DNA from: Rotaria socialis
Lineage: Eukaryota; Rotifera; Eurotatoria; Philodinida; Philodinidae
DNA: 64,000 nt
Reading direction: 5' to 3'
Assembly (NCBI GenBank): GCA_905331475.1
Contig: CAJNYU010000954.1
Location: 1 to 64,000, forward strand
The notes beneath the pieces are model-generated. The model saw only the letters and a program-made list of their open reading frames with translations, was not told the origin of the DNA and searched no databases. Positions 49,104-61,552 of the stretch are shown piece by piece (positions within the stretch are counted from its first letter, which is position 1; each line of letters opens with the position of its first letter). The translations under genes were made by a program, and so were the position numbers.

Positions 49104-52100
49104 ATAACATCAGAAGATATTTTATTTTATATTCAAGATCTGTGTTTTCAGAAAATCTTAAAAATTGTTTTAAATTCGTTTTTATTGTAATTAAATTATC
49201 ATGTTAATAAAAACAAATATAATCGGTGAATACAATTCTACGCCAAACTATCGAACATTTCGTTTATGTTTATATCAGCGGTAAAATAACAAACATAAGA
49301 TCCATTCGTTACTCGAACTATTCATGTGAATATTTGAGAAACTATTTATCTAACAAAAAATGGCATTAGCTCATTATTTTTCTTTTACAACCATGTTTAC
49401 CCATATTCTTATAAGAGTATGATCTAATTTTTTGCACGGACTAATCTAGTAACAGTAGTTATTAAACGAGATAAGAATTTAAGCATGCATTTACTTTATC
49501 ATCAAATAAGAATCAGTAGCAAAATAGTTCAGGCATGAAGTTGACAGGTGAACATATAGTTACCATATATTTTAAATATTAGTCAGTTAAATTCAAATAT
49601 GTTTCCAAGCCGATATTCGGAATTCTTCAATTTCTAAACGTTAATTTCATGGATAGCTTCTGAGTAATTTTGTCAAGATGATGTTTTTTAAATTATGAAA
49701 CTTCATGAAGTGAATGTCTTTCAATTGGATGCTGTGTAGATTAAATTTAAGAAATAATCTAATTGAAATCATCCGATATCCTTGTGTCTCGTGTTTTATT
49801 TTGGTAAACATATTCATTCATTCAATGAAATTTTCATCCCGATAATCTATTGATTCTCTTAGATTGCATTGAGAAAGTACTGCTTGTTCTCGACAGATTC
49901 AATTTCGGATCATAATTATTCCCTGTATTAGTCTTACCTTTAGTATTATATAATATTACTATGCGAATTGTAAAGAATGCTACTATTTTATGAATAAATG
50001 TCGCTATACGTTAAATGATGATTACGTACTTTTTCTCTTTTTTTTGATGAAAGTACGTGTGTTTCTTTTAATTCTCTGTTTTTAATATTGATTATGCTCA
50101 CATCGTTGAAAAGCACGTATGCGACGTAATGATATAGAAGAAAACGATGGAAAAAATATCTAGAAAAAAATTTTCAATCTTTTATTATAAGAAGAAATAA
50201 AACGAATTGAATAAATTTTAACTACATATATTCTACGTTTATTGACACACTATCTAAATAAATTCTAGTCTAGTTAATCTTGCGTTGTAATAAATATCAT
50301 CGCTGTCTATTTACTTCATCAGTTGAGCAATCACAGTGAATTGTATTTGATGCTCATGTTATGTCTCGTTCGCATAATACTTCTCTGTAATGAATTGTAC
50401 AAAACAAATTGACACTTCTGAATAGTTATATTTAATAGTATTTCTAAGCTTTTTTTCTATTATCGCTGATCAAATATGTTTTTGTGTACTCAAAAAGTGA
50501 GTACACTTTAGAATCGGTCAGTGTGTCCGTCCGGCTGTAGGCACGATAATTTTCGAAAGGAGAGTCAGATCGTGATGAAATTTTCCACACAGTTCAAACT
50601 CATGACTATCTCGGTCGAGTTCGTAGATGAGAAGAATCCCTCAAGAAATGGTTGAGTTATCGAAAAAATTGTCATTTTTGGCCAGACCATCCCTGAGGAG
50701 GGGTACAGAGATTTGTTTTTCAAAAAACAAATTTTTATCAGAATTATTGACAACATATATAAATCGACTCAGTTTTTTAACGCTGATTCTGAATCTGATA
50801 TTANTACATCGCCTGGAAAACGTCTCAAAATGCACAAAAACTGCATCCCGAAATCAAATTCCCAGGTTCTCATGATAATTTTGGTGTTCAGACATTCTAG
50901 AATGGCTCATATGTCCCATGCACTTTTTGCAGTACACATAACTCTCGGATGAAATCCGAAGTTTCCACATTTATTATAATTATAATATCAATTGAAAGTA
51001 AAATCGATGTATAATATTTTATAATCACATAATTTTATGATATTTTACTATTTACTTATTTTTGAAATTTATCAAGACTGTCTAGAACTTCATTCATTAG
51101 AACAAGTAAAACTATGATCCTACTGATACTCATGAATTCATTCTATCAGTGACCTTTCGTCTTCTCCTTGATAATTCAGATCACTATCTACTGGAAAACA
51201 AATCAATCTTTCAAATTTTGTAATTAATTAACTATTCAAAGACATATCAATATTGAACGTAATGATTGATATCGTTTTCTTGAATTAATTTCTTTTAATT
51301 CATCTGAAATTTCCTAGATGATAAGTTGCAATATATTAATAAACAAATTAATACGTGGATAATAGTCAAACTACAAATTTTTGTTAGATTCTATGTATAT
51401 TTTTTTTCAACACATTGAGTTCATGTTGAAACTTTTATTATTAAGAGTTAGGATTAATTCATTTATTTGTTTTGCATATAGATGCAATTAACGTTTATTA
51501 AAGAGCCTTATCATCAATATAAAATAAATGGATTGATTATGACTGATACTTGTACTTTATTTCTTATGAAACTCAATATTTGCTTTAATTACACCAAGTT
51601 CAATAGTAAAGTTTTACTGCTCAATATCTTATATACTAGTCAAGTTGCACTTGATGTGCTTGACTTCACCATAGTTGCCTACACAATAAAATACAGTATA
51701 GTGGCCTGTTGTAAATATATATCGATCGGTAATTCATACATGCAACAGACGTATCATCCATTTACAATTAATACAATGTCAATAATGAATATCTTTATGG
51801 TTCAATTCAATTGACTGATTCTCTTAATATTGAACATCATGTACAAAACTATTATTGTTTTCGTCGATTCTTCTTCACATAAAATCTTATTTTCATTTTC
51901 GTTTTCGTATATTAAGTGATTTGATTAATTCAACTGTTGTTCATGCTTTGATTGAAATACAACAAATCATATAATGTCTCCTAATTACCAGTAGAAATCA
52001 AAATCATAGGTTATATTCATGTTCTATTTGTTCGAGATCTATTCGACTAGACTATAGCATTGTTTCATTTCAATGAAATTTATTTTGATTCAATAATACT

Positions 52101-52406
52101 TTATCCTTCGACACATATACGTATATATTGAGTCCTATTCTTTCTTCCATTGGCGGTGAACTTTTGACCAAATTTTCTTTCTTTTTTTACATTTTTTTCT
52201 TCTTAGTCTTGTTCTTCTGTTCTCATCTATAGACCGGTGTTCTTCAGTTGTAATACACACTGACTCAACTTCTATTTTTTTTTCTCTTGCTTTTGTCACC
52301 GCTCTTTCTCACTCATCAGTTGTTATATAAACATTATATGCGATTAATAGTATTTTTATTAATCAATATCGACTTCGACAAACGTGGCATTAACATAAAT
52401 AAAAGA
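49104..52406. other. Gene-poor spacer with a repeat element
   Basis: 3.3 kb between P450 and the LRR receptor, containing the element at 50483-50938. An open frame of 110 codons at 51482-51814 lacks recognisable features. The stretch before the LRR gene is pyrimidine-rich (52150-52290), as in a 5' region. Confidence 0.5.
50483..50938 (+). mobile_element. MITE-like element, copy 2 of the dispersed repeat
   Basis: The 456-bp element begins TGTGTACTCAAAAAGTG and its right end, read on the minus strand, begins TGTGTACTGCAAAAAGTG. These are terminal inverted repeats differing by a small change. The left end also folds on itself (GTACTCA...TGAGTAC). Its first 215 bp or so match the repeat at 40053. 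No transposase-like frame is present, so it would be non-autonomous. I could not see a clear target-site duplication. One N lies inside, at 50804. Confidence 0.6.
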
Positions 52407-54464
52407 ATGTATCGAACAAATTTCGTTTTTATACTGATGCTAATTCCGATGCCAAGTATTTTAACTAAAATGATGATCAGTTCATCAATATCTACAACAT
52501 CGTCAAGTTTAACAAGTCAAGATGCGTTATTATCATGTAGCTATTGTCAAAAAAAGGCATGTCATTGTTCTTCAACTCAGAAGATTTTAAATTGTTCGTC
52601 GTATTTATTAAACCTAACATTTGATTCGAATTGTGCAAAAATGATAATATGGAAAACAGTTGATTTTTCATCACGTAATCTTGTATCATTGGATTCGTCA
52701 AGTCTTCTACTATTGCGTATGTCTCATTTAATATTAAAATCAAATTCAATTTCAAATATTCACGAGAAAACATTTGATTCCGTTGGTGATATTCTCATTG
52801 AACTTGATTTACAAATTAATCAGCTATCGACTTTATCTTCAAAGTGGTTTAATTCAAAGCTAAGGCAAGTAAAAATTTTAAATTTAGCATCCAATCAACT
52901 TGAATCATTTACACAACTTAATCATCTCGATTTACCTTATTTACGAATATTAAATTTATCACGGAATCAAATCGAAATATTTCCTCGTCAAATTCAGCAA
53001 TTGAAATCATTAGTAAAACTTGATTTATCATTTAATAAACTATCAAGTATTCCAAAATTTGCCTTAATGGGTCTTGATGATTTAACATGGTTATCATTGG
53101 CATCAAATCGAGATTTAACTTGTAAGTAAATTTAGTAAACAGTGAATCATAAATAATTGTAGCCAAAATATTTTTATTCGTTTCTTTTCTTTCTAAAAAT
53201 TTGAAGTGTTAGCGTTTCTAAAAGATACGTGTAAAACATATTTCTTTGGAATTTCTTCATAGATAAGAGAAGAAAATTTCTTTTATTTTCAAGTAGTGTC
53301 AAGTGAACTATTTAGAACGAAACTTGTCGTTTCGTATAGACTGAGTCGCAGAGAAAAACAAATTCGAAATGAACATAGAATTTTTGCCTAATAACTACAA
53401 TAATTATTGCTCATTAAACAAAAAAACCCAAGTCAAACAATGCAATATTGAGAGAGTAAATGTAAATAAAAGCAATAGAGCAGATGTTGTTTTTTTATTT
53501 TCGTTGAACTAAAAACACAGTTGTCAGGGAATTTGTGAATAGTCGTACGATGGATTTGCTAAATATTTGCATTGAATAAAATTTACTAGGAAAAATACTA
53601 GCTATAATTTTAAACTCAAGACAGAATAAGTGTACTATTTATATATATTTGTAAAATTTAGGTATCATTCAAGATTCATTTAAATATCTTAAATCATTGA
53701 ATTATCTTGATTTATCAAGTACATATTTATTCGATCTTGATGGTTGTATATTTATTCAATTAACTGGTTTACGCACATTGAAAATAGAACACGTTTCGAT
53801 TAATTGTTCGTCTTGTTGGCTTCCTATCGCAAAAACAAATTCAATTGCATTACTCGGAGAATGTCTTGACAAAAATCAAATACAACGATTAGATAAATTA
53901 ACTGATAAACAAATTCATGATTCATGTTCAAAATCATCTATAAATTGTTCGTCTAATTATTGTGAACCGGTTTCATTTAATTTTCAATATAAATCTTTTT
54001 CATATGGACAATTATCCGATACGTCGAACAGTTCAAATCAATCAAAAAGTCGTGCAATCGCAATAGCTCTTGGTGTTATTTTTAGTATAATTGCGTCTAT
54101 TATAATAATAATGACTACAATCATAGTAGTCTATCGATGGAAACATGGTAAAGAATTACAATGTTGTGACTTCCGAACAACAACGTCATCAACAAAGACT
54201 GAAATAACACAACGTCATCGTCGTCAACATCAGAAGCAAATAATCAATAAAAATTCAACCGTCATCGAATCTATTATTACACATGGTGCAAATATGAATG
54301 TACCGTCGTATCCACCACATCACAATGATGCGTATTCAAGTGAAACAACTTCAAATACTAAACGAAAACTTTATAATCCTATGTTTACTGATTCCCCTGA
54401 ATCAGACTTAAGATATCATCAATCGGGAACTGAATCAAGTGACAATAGGCCTCAAAGCAATTAA
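52407..54464 (+). CDS. Leucine-rich-repeat single-pass membrane receptor
   Basis: Two exons (52407-53121 and 53662-54464) with a 540-bp GTAAGT intron give 505 residues from the ATG that starts a good signal peptide (RTNFVFILMLIPMPSIL). An upstream in-frame ATG at 52338 would add 23 residues, and the frame opens further without ATG. A Cys-rich N-cap (CSYCQKKACHCSS) leads into about five or six LRRs, such as LRILNLSRNQIEIFPRQI and LVKLDLSFNKLSSIP. A C-terminal Cys cap follows (CSSCW, GECLD, CSKSSINCSS). A transmembrane span (ALGVIFSIIASIIIIMTTII) precedes a tail of about 115 residues, rich in Ser, Thr, His and Arg. Probably a cell-surface recognition or adhesion protein; no intracellular signalling domain is visible. 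Confidence 0.82.
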
Positions 54465-55193
54465 ATGCATTCAGACGATCTATAAAAAAAGACGGAAAAA
54501 AAAGAAAGAAAAGGGTGCGAATGTATACTTAAGCCTCGAACATGTAATCTCATATGTGTGAATGTGTAGGTATAAAAAAAATATGTTATGCTTTGTTTTT
54601 TCTATTAAATGGAAGTGTTTTGATTGTGTTGTGAAAAAATAGAAAAAAAAAAGAAAGCGGAGGACAAATACTCTATTTAATTTAAATCATAAATCATTTT
54701 ATACAAACAACCCATACATAACACAAGACAAAAACTGTAAGATAATCGATTTGTTTGTATCTAATATTTTGATTACTTGCGATAAAAATACTTTTTAATT
54801 ATGTCTCTCAATTTAATATTTATCCATTCTTTTTGTTTTTGGCGAAGAAAATTAAAAATAGATAAACTATTTCATAGAGAATGATACTGGCTTTCGTCAT
54901 TCGCTATTGCATGCATTAATAAACTATCTATTCGTTTGTTGATTAGATGTAGAGATTTTTTGTACAGCCTTTTTTTTGTATGAAGAATAAATTTTGAATT
55001 GCAAAACAGTCATTCATATGTCTTTTAACTATGAATTAATTTGATAATATTGAAATAAAATATTGTTATTGACTTGCGCTCTCAAAAATAAGACTCACTT
55101 CACGATGCTGATCATCATTATAAATTCATAAGAAAGAAAAATGTATAATATAAGTTATATTTATTTTTATTTAGTCAAAACAATCGATCAAAT
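54465..55193. other. Spacer, nothing seen
   Basis: 729 bp with A-rich stretches, carrying the LRR gene 3' UTR and the next gene's 5' region. An acceptor-like TTTTATTTAG ends 19 bases before the next ATG. Confidence 0.45.
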
Positions 55194-56126
55194 ATGTCAG
55201 CACGATACCATTTGAATACTGATCATTGGAGTAAGATGCGAATGAATGTAAGTAATATGACTTCTGCTTCTGTTCATTTTGACGAAATTTCATTTAAAAA
55301 ACAGGTCATAAAAAATACAATTAATATTGAACAACGCGGACGTGTTCTTAGTTGGGAGAAACATCAAAAACGAGCTGTACAAGATGAATTGAAAGCAGCT
55401 ATTCATGGCGCTCGTAGTTTACCAAAGAGTAATATTGTGGTAGTACATAATTTTGAAGACATTTTTACAGTCGAACTTGATGGATGTGTACCTGGAAGTG
55501 CTTATTTCCGTCGACGAACCGATAGACGTGTCGAATCTGCTAATAAACAAACGAAACAACGTAAGTTGATTTGATTTTGGAAAAAAACAAGAACTTTGCA
55601 TTCGATCATCAGATTTCTCAAGTGTATTAACATTCAAATAATGATAACATAGATGAGCATGCACGTAACGATTATTAGATCGAGTAGACTTTTGAGTCAT
55701 TCAGATTTTTCTAATAAAAAAAATTAGCTTTCAGCATGTTTTTTTGAACTCTTTTGTTCGCGAGATAAAGCCTTATTAATTTTAAATTCTGGCAGATCGA
55801 CACGAAATTTGCCTATTAATACGTTTTAAATAAAGTCTCTCACGAGTACGAAGACATGAGAAAAATCAAAAGTTATATGCATCGTTTCAAATTTAACTAC
55901 ACCAATAATAATGGCGTATTACGAATCATATGATTTACTAAAAAGACAATATTTTTACATTGTTTTTATCAATATTATACAATTATTTATTTTATATTTG
56001 TCTTTTTCAGCTCGTTATGCATTAATGACTGGTACACAATATACACTTATGACATTACCAACTAATCCTCAAAGTAATCAAACAAGAAGTCGTGTGCCTG
56101 TTTTACAATGTCGTGGAAAAATTTAA
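55194..56126 (+). CDS. Small basic protein of unknown function
   Basis: Two exons (55194-55560 and 56011-56126), spliced in frame across a 450-bp GTAAGT...TTTTTCAG intron, give 160 residues. There is no signal peptide or membrane span. The middle (EQRGRVLSWEKHQKRAVQDE) looks helical and basic; the C-terminal half has LDGCVPGSAYFRRRTDRR and PVLQCRGKI. I do not recognise a family. It is convergent with HYLS1 (122 bp between stops). Good splice sites and a nearby acceptor-like site before the ATG support it as real. Confidence 0.65.
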
Positions 56127-56228
56127 TTTTTATATCTATTAAGACACATATACAAAAAGTGAACAAAAAAAGAAGAACAAGAGAAAAATCAAAGAACTCC
56201 CGAGTTTGTGTGTCATAAACGAATGGAA

Positions 56229-56249
56229 TATATATATATATATATATAT
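56229..56249. repeat. (AT)n microsatellite
   Basis: AT run abutting the HYLS1 stop codon in the convergent intergenic space. Confidence 0.85.
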
Positions 56250-57617
56250 TAATAAAGAAAATCATCTAAATCTCTTGATGGTTGTAAACCATTGGCAAGT
56301 GAATAGCGAATATTCCAACGAAGTGCTGAACGTTTTTTTGATGTTGGCACAACATAGTTATTCACACGAGGCATAGATTTTCTCTAGAGTAAAATAGCAT
56401 AGAAAATGTAAAACTAAACAACTAAAATTACTTTAACAGGAACATCTTTCTGTAAGAGCTGATCACGAACGGCCCATCGTAAACTTTGATGTGACTTTTC
56501 TCCAGGTGCTCGTTGTGATGCCCATTGTTGTCGATAATAGGAATAAAGTTGAACTGAATCTACATGACTACTTGAAAAACTACGAGAACGCCGAAGAGAT
56601 GCAGTTGATGCTGTCGATGGACGAATAACTAATTATTCGAAAACATATTGTTAATTTCAAACCCTACTGTTGTCCTTGACTTACATGATTTTACTGGATG
56701 AATTGATAATGTCGAACGAGTCTAATGAAAACAAGTTTTTTAAAAGAAACATTTTAAGATAACTATTCGATAATATTACATCTTCACTGAATGTTGATTG
56801 ATTATCGATATCGGATGCAGATTCGATTCGTCGACGTCCCCGCTTTTGTTTATAATTAAGATCATTCAAATAGCTTGAATCACGTGAATCAAGCACAGAC
56901 CCTGTTTCTAGAAACAAACTCAAAGTGGAATTAGAGATAAAATAAAATGTCTTTCAAATAATCTAACCTGATCTTGATTCATCACATACAGTTGGTCTAC
57001 CATTATAATGTCTAAAAAATAAATGAAAAAAATAACATATGCTATGTTCTACAAGAAATCTATTTTGTTCTAACCTAAGAACTTTTCGTTTAATAACTTT
57101 CTGTGATGATGTATCACTTTGATTATCATCTTCGTTGAGTTTTGGTCGATAATGAAAACTTGATATGCTAAAGAATTAATATATTGCAATTATTCTTCGC
57201 TGAAAAATAACAGCTATTTAATTTACGTTGGCGTATTGGTTTCGTCGAGACTTTCATTATCATCATCATTTCGATTATATTCATTATCTGACGGACTTGG
57301 TTGGTGAATCTAAATATTAAATATTGATTGACAAGGACAACTGACAATCATTATAACATTACTGTGAAATCAACATTCGATTGAAGTCTGGAACCAGACT
57401 TTTTTACTTCGAACAAATCTTTTAGGAAACAGAAATAAAAATACAAAAATTGAGAAATATTATAAATTTATTGAAAACTACCTTGACGTTTTTCTTTTTG
57501 TGCTAATTCGTCTAAATCATTTTGAAATTTTAAAAGCGTCTGTTTTGATAGACCTTCATAACCTAAACGGCCAAGTTCACGACGAATTTCTTCCAGAGAA
57601 AAAGTATTTGTATCCAT
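56249..57617 (-). CDS. HYLS1: Hydrolethalus syndrome protein 1 homologue (centriolar)
   Basis: Nine exons (57482-57617, 57363-57418, 57227-57309, 57075-57167, 56968-57011, 56780-56907, 56685-56721, 56432-56628, 56249-56383) give 302 residues, almost the human length. The N-terminus has the conserved [20 protein letters not shown] helix. The middle has [16 protein letters not shown]. The C-terminal HYLS1 box is clear: [11 protein letters not shown], then [17 protein letters not shown] and YSLANG. HYLS1 is a stable centriole component, recruited by SAS-4, and needed for cilium formation. The frame is continuous over all nine exons, including a 37-nt exon. RPAP3 lies divergently 559 bp away. An acceptor-like TTTTCTTTAG ends 24 bases before the ATG. 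Confidence 0.93.
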
Positions 57618-58176
57618 TGAATTTAATCGATAAATTCGATCTAAAGAAAATCAAAATTCCATTGAAAAAAGAGACAGTACCCGACTGTTTCCATCGTTAC
57701 GTACATTACATGGGACATATCTTAGCCATTAAAATTTAATGGAGAAGAAATGCAGTGCGACCTCTTTTTCAATAGACAATTGATTATTTGAGACAGAAAA
57801 TTATCATTTTTTAAAAGGAAAAAAGAAAGTTTAAAAAGACCACCAATTTGATAGTATAAAACATAATTACATGTCAATTGATATTAGTATTACGAGAATG
57901 TTTCAAGATAGAATTACTTGTACATATAGACATCTATCGCAATCGTTGCCATCTATTTGTTTGTTGCGATTGATTACATTTTACTGGAATCCAAGACAAG
58001 AAATTTTCACTAAGCAAAGATCCATTCAGAACAATTCTTTGCGAAGCTACTATAAGTAACAAGACAATTTTTTTCGTTTTTCTATTAAATAAAATTATCA
58101 AGTAATTTTTTCACAAATCATAAACCAAAACGAAATATATTTAAACATTGTCTTTTCGTACAAATAGAAAGAAATC
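57618..58176. promoter_or_regulatory. Shared divergent promoter region, HYLS1/RPAP3
   Basis: 559 bp between divergent start codons. Acceptor-like AG sites occur close to both starts (57642-57643 on the minus strand; 58166-58167 on the plus strand). No specific promoter motif was recognised, so this is inferred from arrangement alone. Confidence 0.4.
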
Positions 58177-59679
58177 ATGACATCGGAATACGAACGTAAA
58201 TTAATTGATATGCAATATCAAATGCGTGAAAATAACTCATATTTAACTGACTATTTAAAAGATTTAAATTCTTGGACAGATGACATAAAAAAGAAAGAAG
58301 AAAATCTAAAAACTACAGCAAATTCAACATCAACAATAAAAGAGCTTCCACCGGTACGCAATTTTGTTGTACCACCAAGACCAAAAAAGAAATCTAAAAA
58401 GAACAACAGTTCAACAAAAACTTCATCGATACGCTCATTTGATTATCGTGCATGGGATAAATTCAATGTTGATGAAGCATGTGCACAAATTGATAATGAA
58501 CAACAAGAAAAAGAAGACGACAACAACAACGAAGAAGATGATGGTGATGCCGATGAAGAAGATGAAGAATGGCAAGAAGAAGTATTAAAAAAGAAAGGCG
58601 AATATTATAAAGATTGCGGTAATTATCACTTTAAACAAAAACAATATACAGAAGCTATTGAGTCATATACCAAGGCAATTGAATGTAATCCAATATGTCC
58701 AATTTATTTTGCTAATCGTGCTCAATGTCAACTATTTGAACAACGTTATGGTGCCTGTGAAGCTGATTGTACATTAGCTATACAACTTGATGAAAATTAT
58801 TTAAAAGCTTACTATAGAAGAGCATTAGCACGTGTTGAAATGGAAAAGTTTGATCAAGCAAGAGAAGATTTACAATACATTCTCGCACGAGAACCATCGA
58901 ATGCCGACGCAAAAACGAAATTAGCGGAAGTTAATAAGAAAGATGAAATTAAACGATTAGGAAGAATTTATCCATTACAAGATAAACCTATCGATAAACG
59001 ATCCACTAAACCGTTAAAAAGAATTGAAATACAAGAAATCGATACATCAATTATTTCAATAAGTGAAACAACAAAGAAAAAAGCGATTATTATTGAAGAA
59101 ATGGACACAGTAAAAGTTTCAATTTCTTATTCATTCGAAACAATCAATCTGATTCTTTTTTAGGATCCAAAGTCTTCTGAATCAATAATTCCGTCAATAT
59201 CATCTGTCCTTCCTTCGCCTTCTACCATCATCACTGCTACTACTCCTTTGTCAGTACAATCTAAAAAACCAACAACAATTGAAAAGCCACCAACTAAATC
59301 AATACCTATTCCAACGGCAATTCCAACAACAGGATTTCAATTTAAACGTGATTGGTTAAATTTAAACAATCAAATTGAACAGCAAGCCATTTATCTCAAG
59401 AGAATTCCGCCCAAATCTTATAAAACAATATTTTCTACTGGTATTGATTCATCAGTTTTTTCAAGAATTTTACTTCTATGGTCAAATGAAACGACTATCG
59501 ATGAACATTTACTTAATTCAATGTATGAAATACGTCTAACGCCCAGATTCAATACACAATTAAGTTTTCTTGGTAGTGATGATAAAAAATTATTGGAAAC
59601 AATTCTGCAAAAGCTAGAAAACAAATGTTCATCAACAGATAAAGTTCAAACTATTTTACGTGATTACAAAATTGATTGA
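58177..59679 (+). CDS. RPAP3: RNA polymerase II-associated protein 3
   Basis: Two exons (58177-59109 and 59164-59679) with a 54-bp intron give 482 residues. The N-terminal helix (YLTDYLKDLNSWTDDIKKKE) and SFDYRAWDKFNVDEAC match RPAP3. An acidic stretch is followed by one three-repeat TPR domain at about 143-250 (YYKDCGNYHFKQKQYTEAIE, then AYYRRALARVE). The segment KRSTKPLKRIEIQEI and a C-terminal RPAP3_C domain (about 367-480, from TGFQFKRDWLNL) follow. RPAP3 is the HSP90-binding part of the R2TP complex, which assembles RNA polymerases, snoRNPs and PIKKs. Human RPAP3 has two TPR domains; only one is present here. AATAAA signals occur 60 bp after the stop. Confidence 0.9.
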
Positions 59680-61552
59680 GTTAAAATTTTCACACACTTC
59701 TGTTTTTCTTTTTGACTGTTTTTATACATGAAAACAAATAAATAAAAATCGTTATCATATTTCTGATAGTTATTTTGACATCAGGATTAAAAATTTGCCA
59801 ATTCATTTATCTTCATTGAACTTCGGGGTTAGATTTTACTGAATATTTTTCCATCTGTTATTATATGTTGAAGAACAATTCAGTTTCATGATATTACTGC
59901 TTAATTAAATTGGAGTGCAAAGAAAGAAATAATTTAAATTATAATTAGTTTAATGCATGAGACAGAGAGAGAGAAGTGCATGATAGTAAACAGCTGAAAT
60001 AGCTGAAAGAATATTTATAGTTCCACTTTTTGTTTTTCATATTTTACAGCATAAAAAATATTGTGTCAAAGTATACAAACCATAGCTACATTGAATGCTC
60101 TTCGTGATTTGATAAAAGTCAATGATAAGCCATGTTAATTATTTAGTTACTTATATAAGAAATAACAGAACTAACGTCATATTTTTCTTAGTGATTTTGT
60201 TTTTCTGTGACAAATATGCTTTAGTGATATTAAAGTCAAAATTTTATTAACAGGCATGGTTTATTTGAAAACTACTTTTTCAAATTAATATAATCATTTC
60301 ATCGTGTTCTTTTGTTAAAAAGAAGTGAGGAAATTCTATAAAAACCAACTAGCAAGTAATTTACTGAACCAAACAAAATAAGATTCTAATTAAGTAATAA
60401 CTTTTACAGAATTAATCAACAAAACCACAGGTATTAGCTTCGTTTTTTTATTCTAATATTTATCCTACAAATGTGCAATCATTTAATATTAAACAGAAAA
60501 TTTCTGTTATTTTTCAAACAAGTTATGATCGATTTGTCGTCAGTCACCTCAACGCCTTTGAGCAGTTTATTCATCTGTCCGCCTACGGTTCATTCACGTT
60601 CTTTAATAAGTAAAGGATGCGATAAAAAAAGCTTATTGTCGCCCACATTTGTCCTTAAAATATTTATGGAATAATAGACGCAATAGAAGACGATCAAGAG
60701 AGAGAGAAAAAAAGAAACAGCAGAGGCGCTCAATGTTGTTCTCTAGTTTTTAGCGTAACTACTTAGTTCCATTTTTCTTTTCTTCAGACAAACAAGCAGT
60801 TGAATGATGGTGACAGTATTGACTGTTGTTACGATGAACATTGCGTGAGCGCATTGACGGTCGGTAAAACCGGCAAGGAACGAGCAGACGAGATAACTTT
60901 TTTTTCTTTTTTTTCCTTTTTTCTTGCTCCTTCTATAACTTGTTTTTCAGCTAGATGAAAAAAAAGCCGAGTCTTGCTTTTAACCCACCTATAAACATCA
61001 GTGTATAGAGTCGATAGATACTATTCATCATCATTCCTGTCTGGCACGAAATAAGGCTAAATATTATGAAAATAAGCAAAAGCTTCGGATTGCAATGCAG
61101 AATCAAGATGAAAAATGAAATACAACGGAAATATAATTGATGTATCCTATTAAAACATTAGTTTTCAATAATGACGATAGAAAAAAAATGAAGAAGTTCT
61201 TATTTCATGGCTGAATTAATATTTAAAATGTTGAGCACATGTTCATTAGGCAGCTGAAAGTTTTTTTGACTTTATTGCGTTATAACAAAAGCTGCCAGGA
61301 GAAAGGAAAAAAGAGGAAAAAAGGAATCTGCTTCCTACTAACATAGTTTTGTGCGACGCTGCCGTAGAACTATAATAGTTGAGCGAAAAAAAAGAACGTT
61401 TTTTCTATTTCTCGCTATTTTTTTCTCTTCTCTTTTTCTCCAAGTTACGAAAGGAACGCATGGTTAACATCAAAATAACAATAAACCCAACAATAACAAA
61501 TACTGCTACCACTCTTTAAAGTTATGTCCATATATTGTGGTAGCGAGTGAAT
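59680..61552. other. Spacer upstream of PTPRN, no gene seen
   Basis: 1.9 kb of AT-rich sequence with homopyrimidine and homopurine tracts around 60900 and 61260-61430. It probably holds RPAP3 3' UTR and the PTPRN promoter. No coding sequence is supported. Confidence 0.5.

Noticed and set aside
50627..50952. Open frames in the second repeat copy
   Set aside because: They cross an N and have no transposase-like features. The short stretch of residues shared with the other copy reflects repeat similarity, not coding constraint that I can show.
51482..51814. 110-codon open frame
   Set aside because: No motif, no signal peptide, no splice context; its composition follows local AT richness.
52287..52337. 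N-terminal extension of the LRR receptor
   Set aside because: It begins at TTG and lies upstream of the signal peptide.
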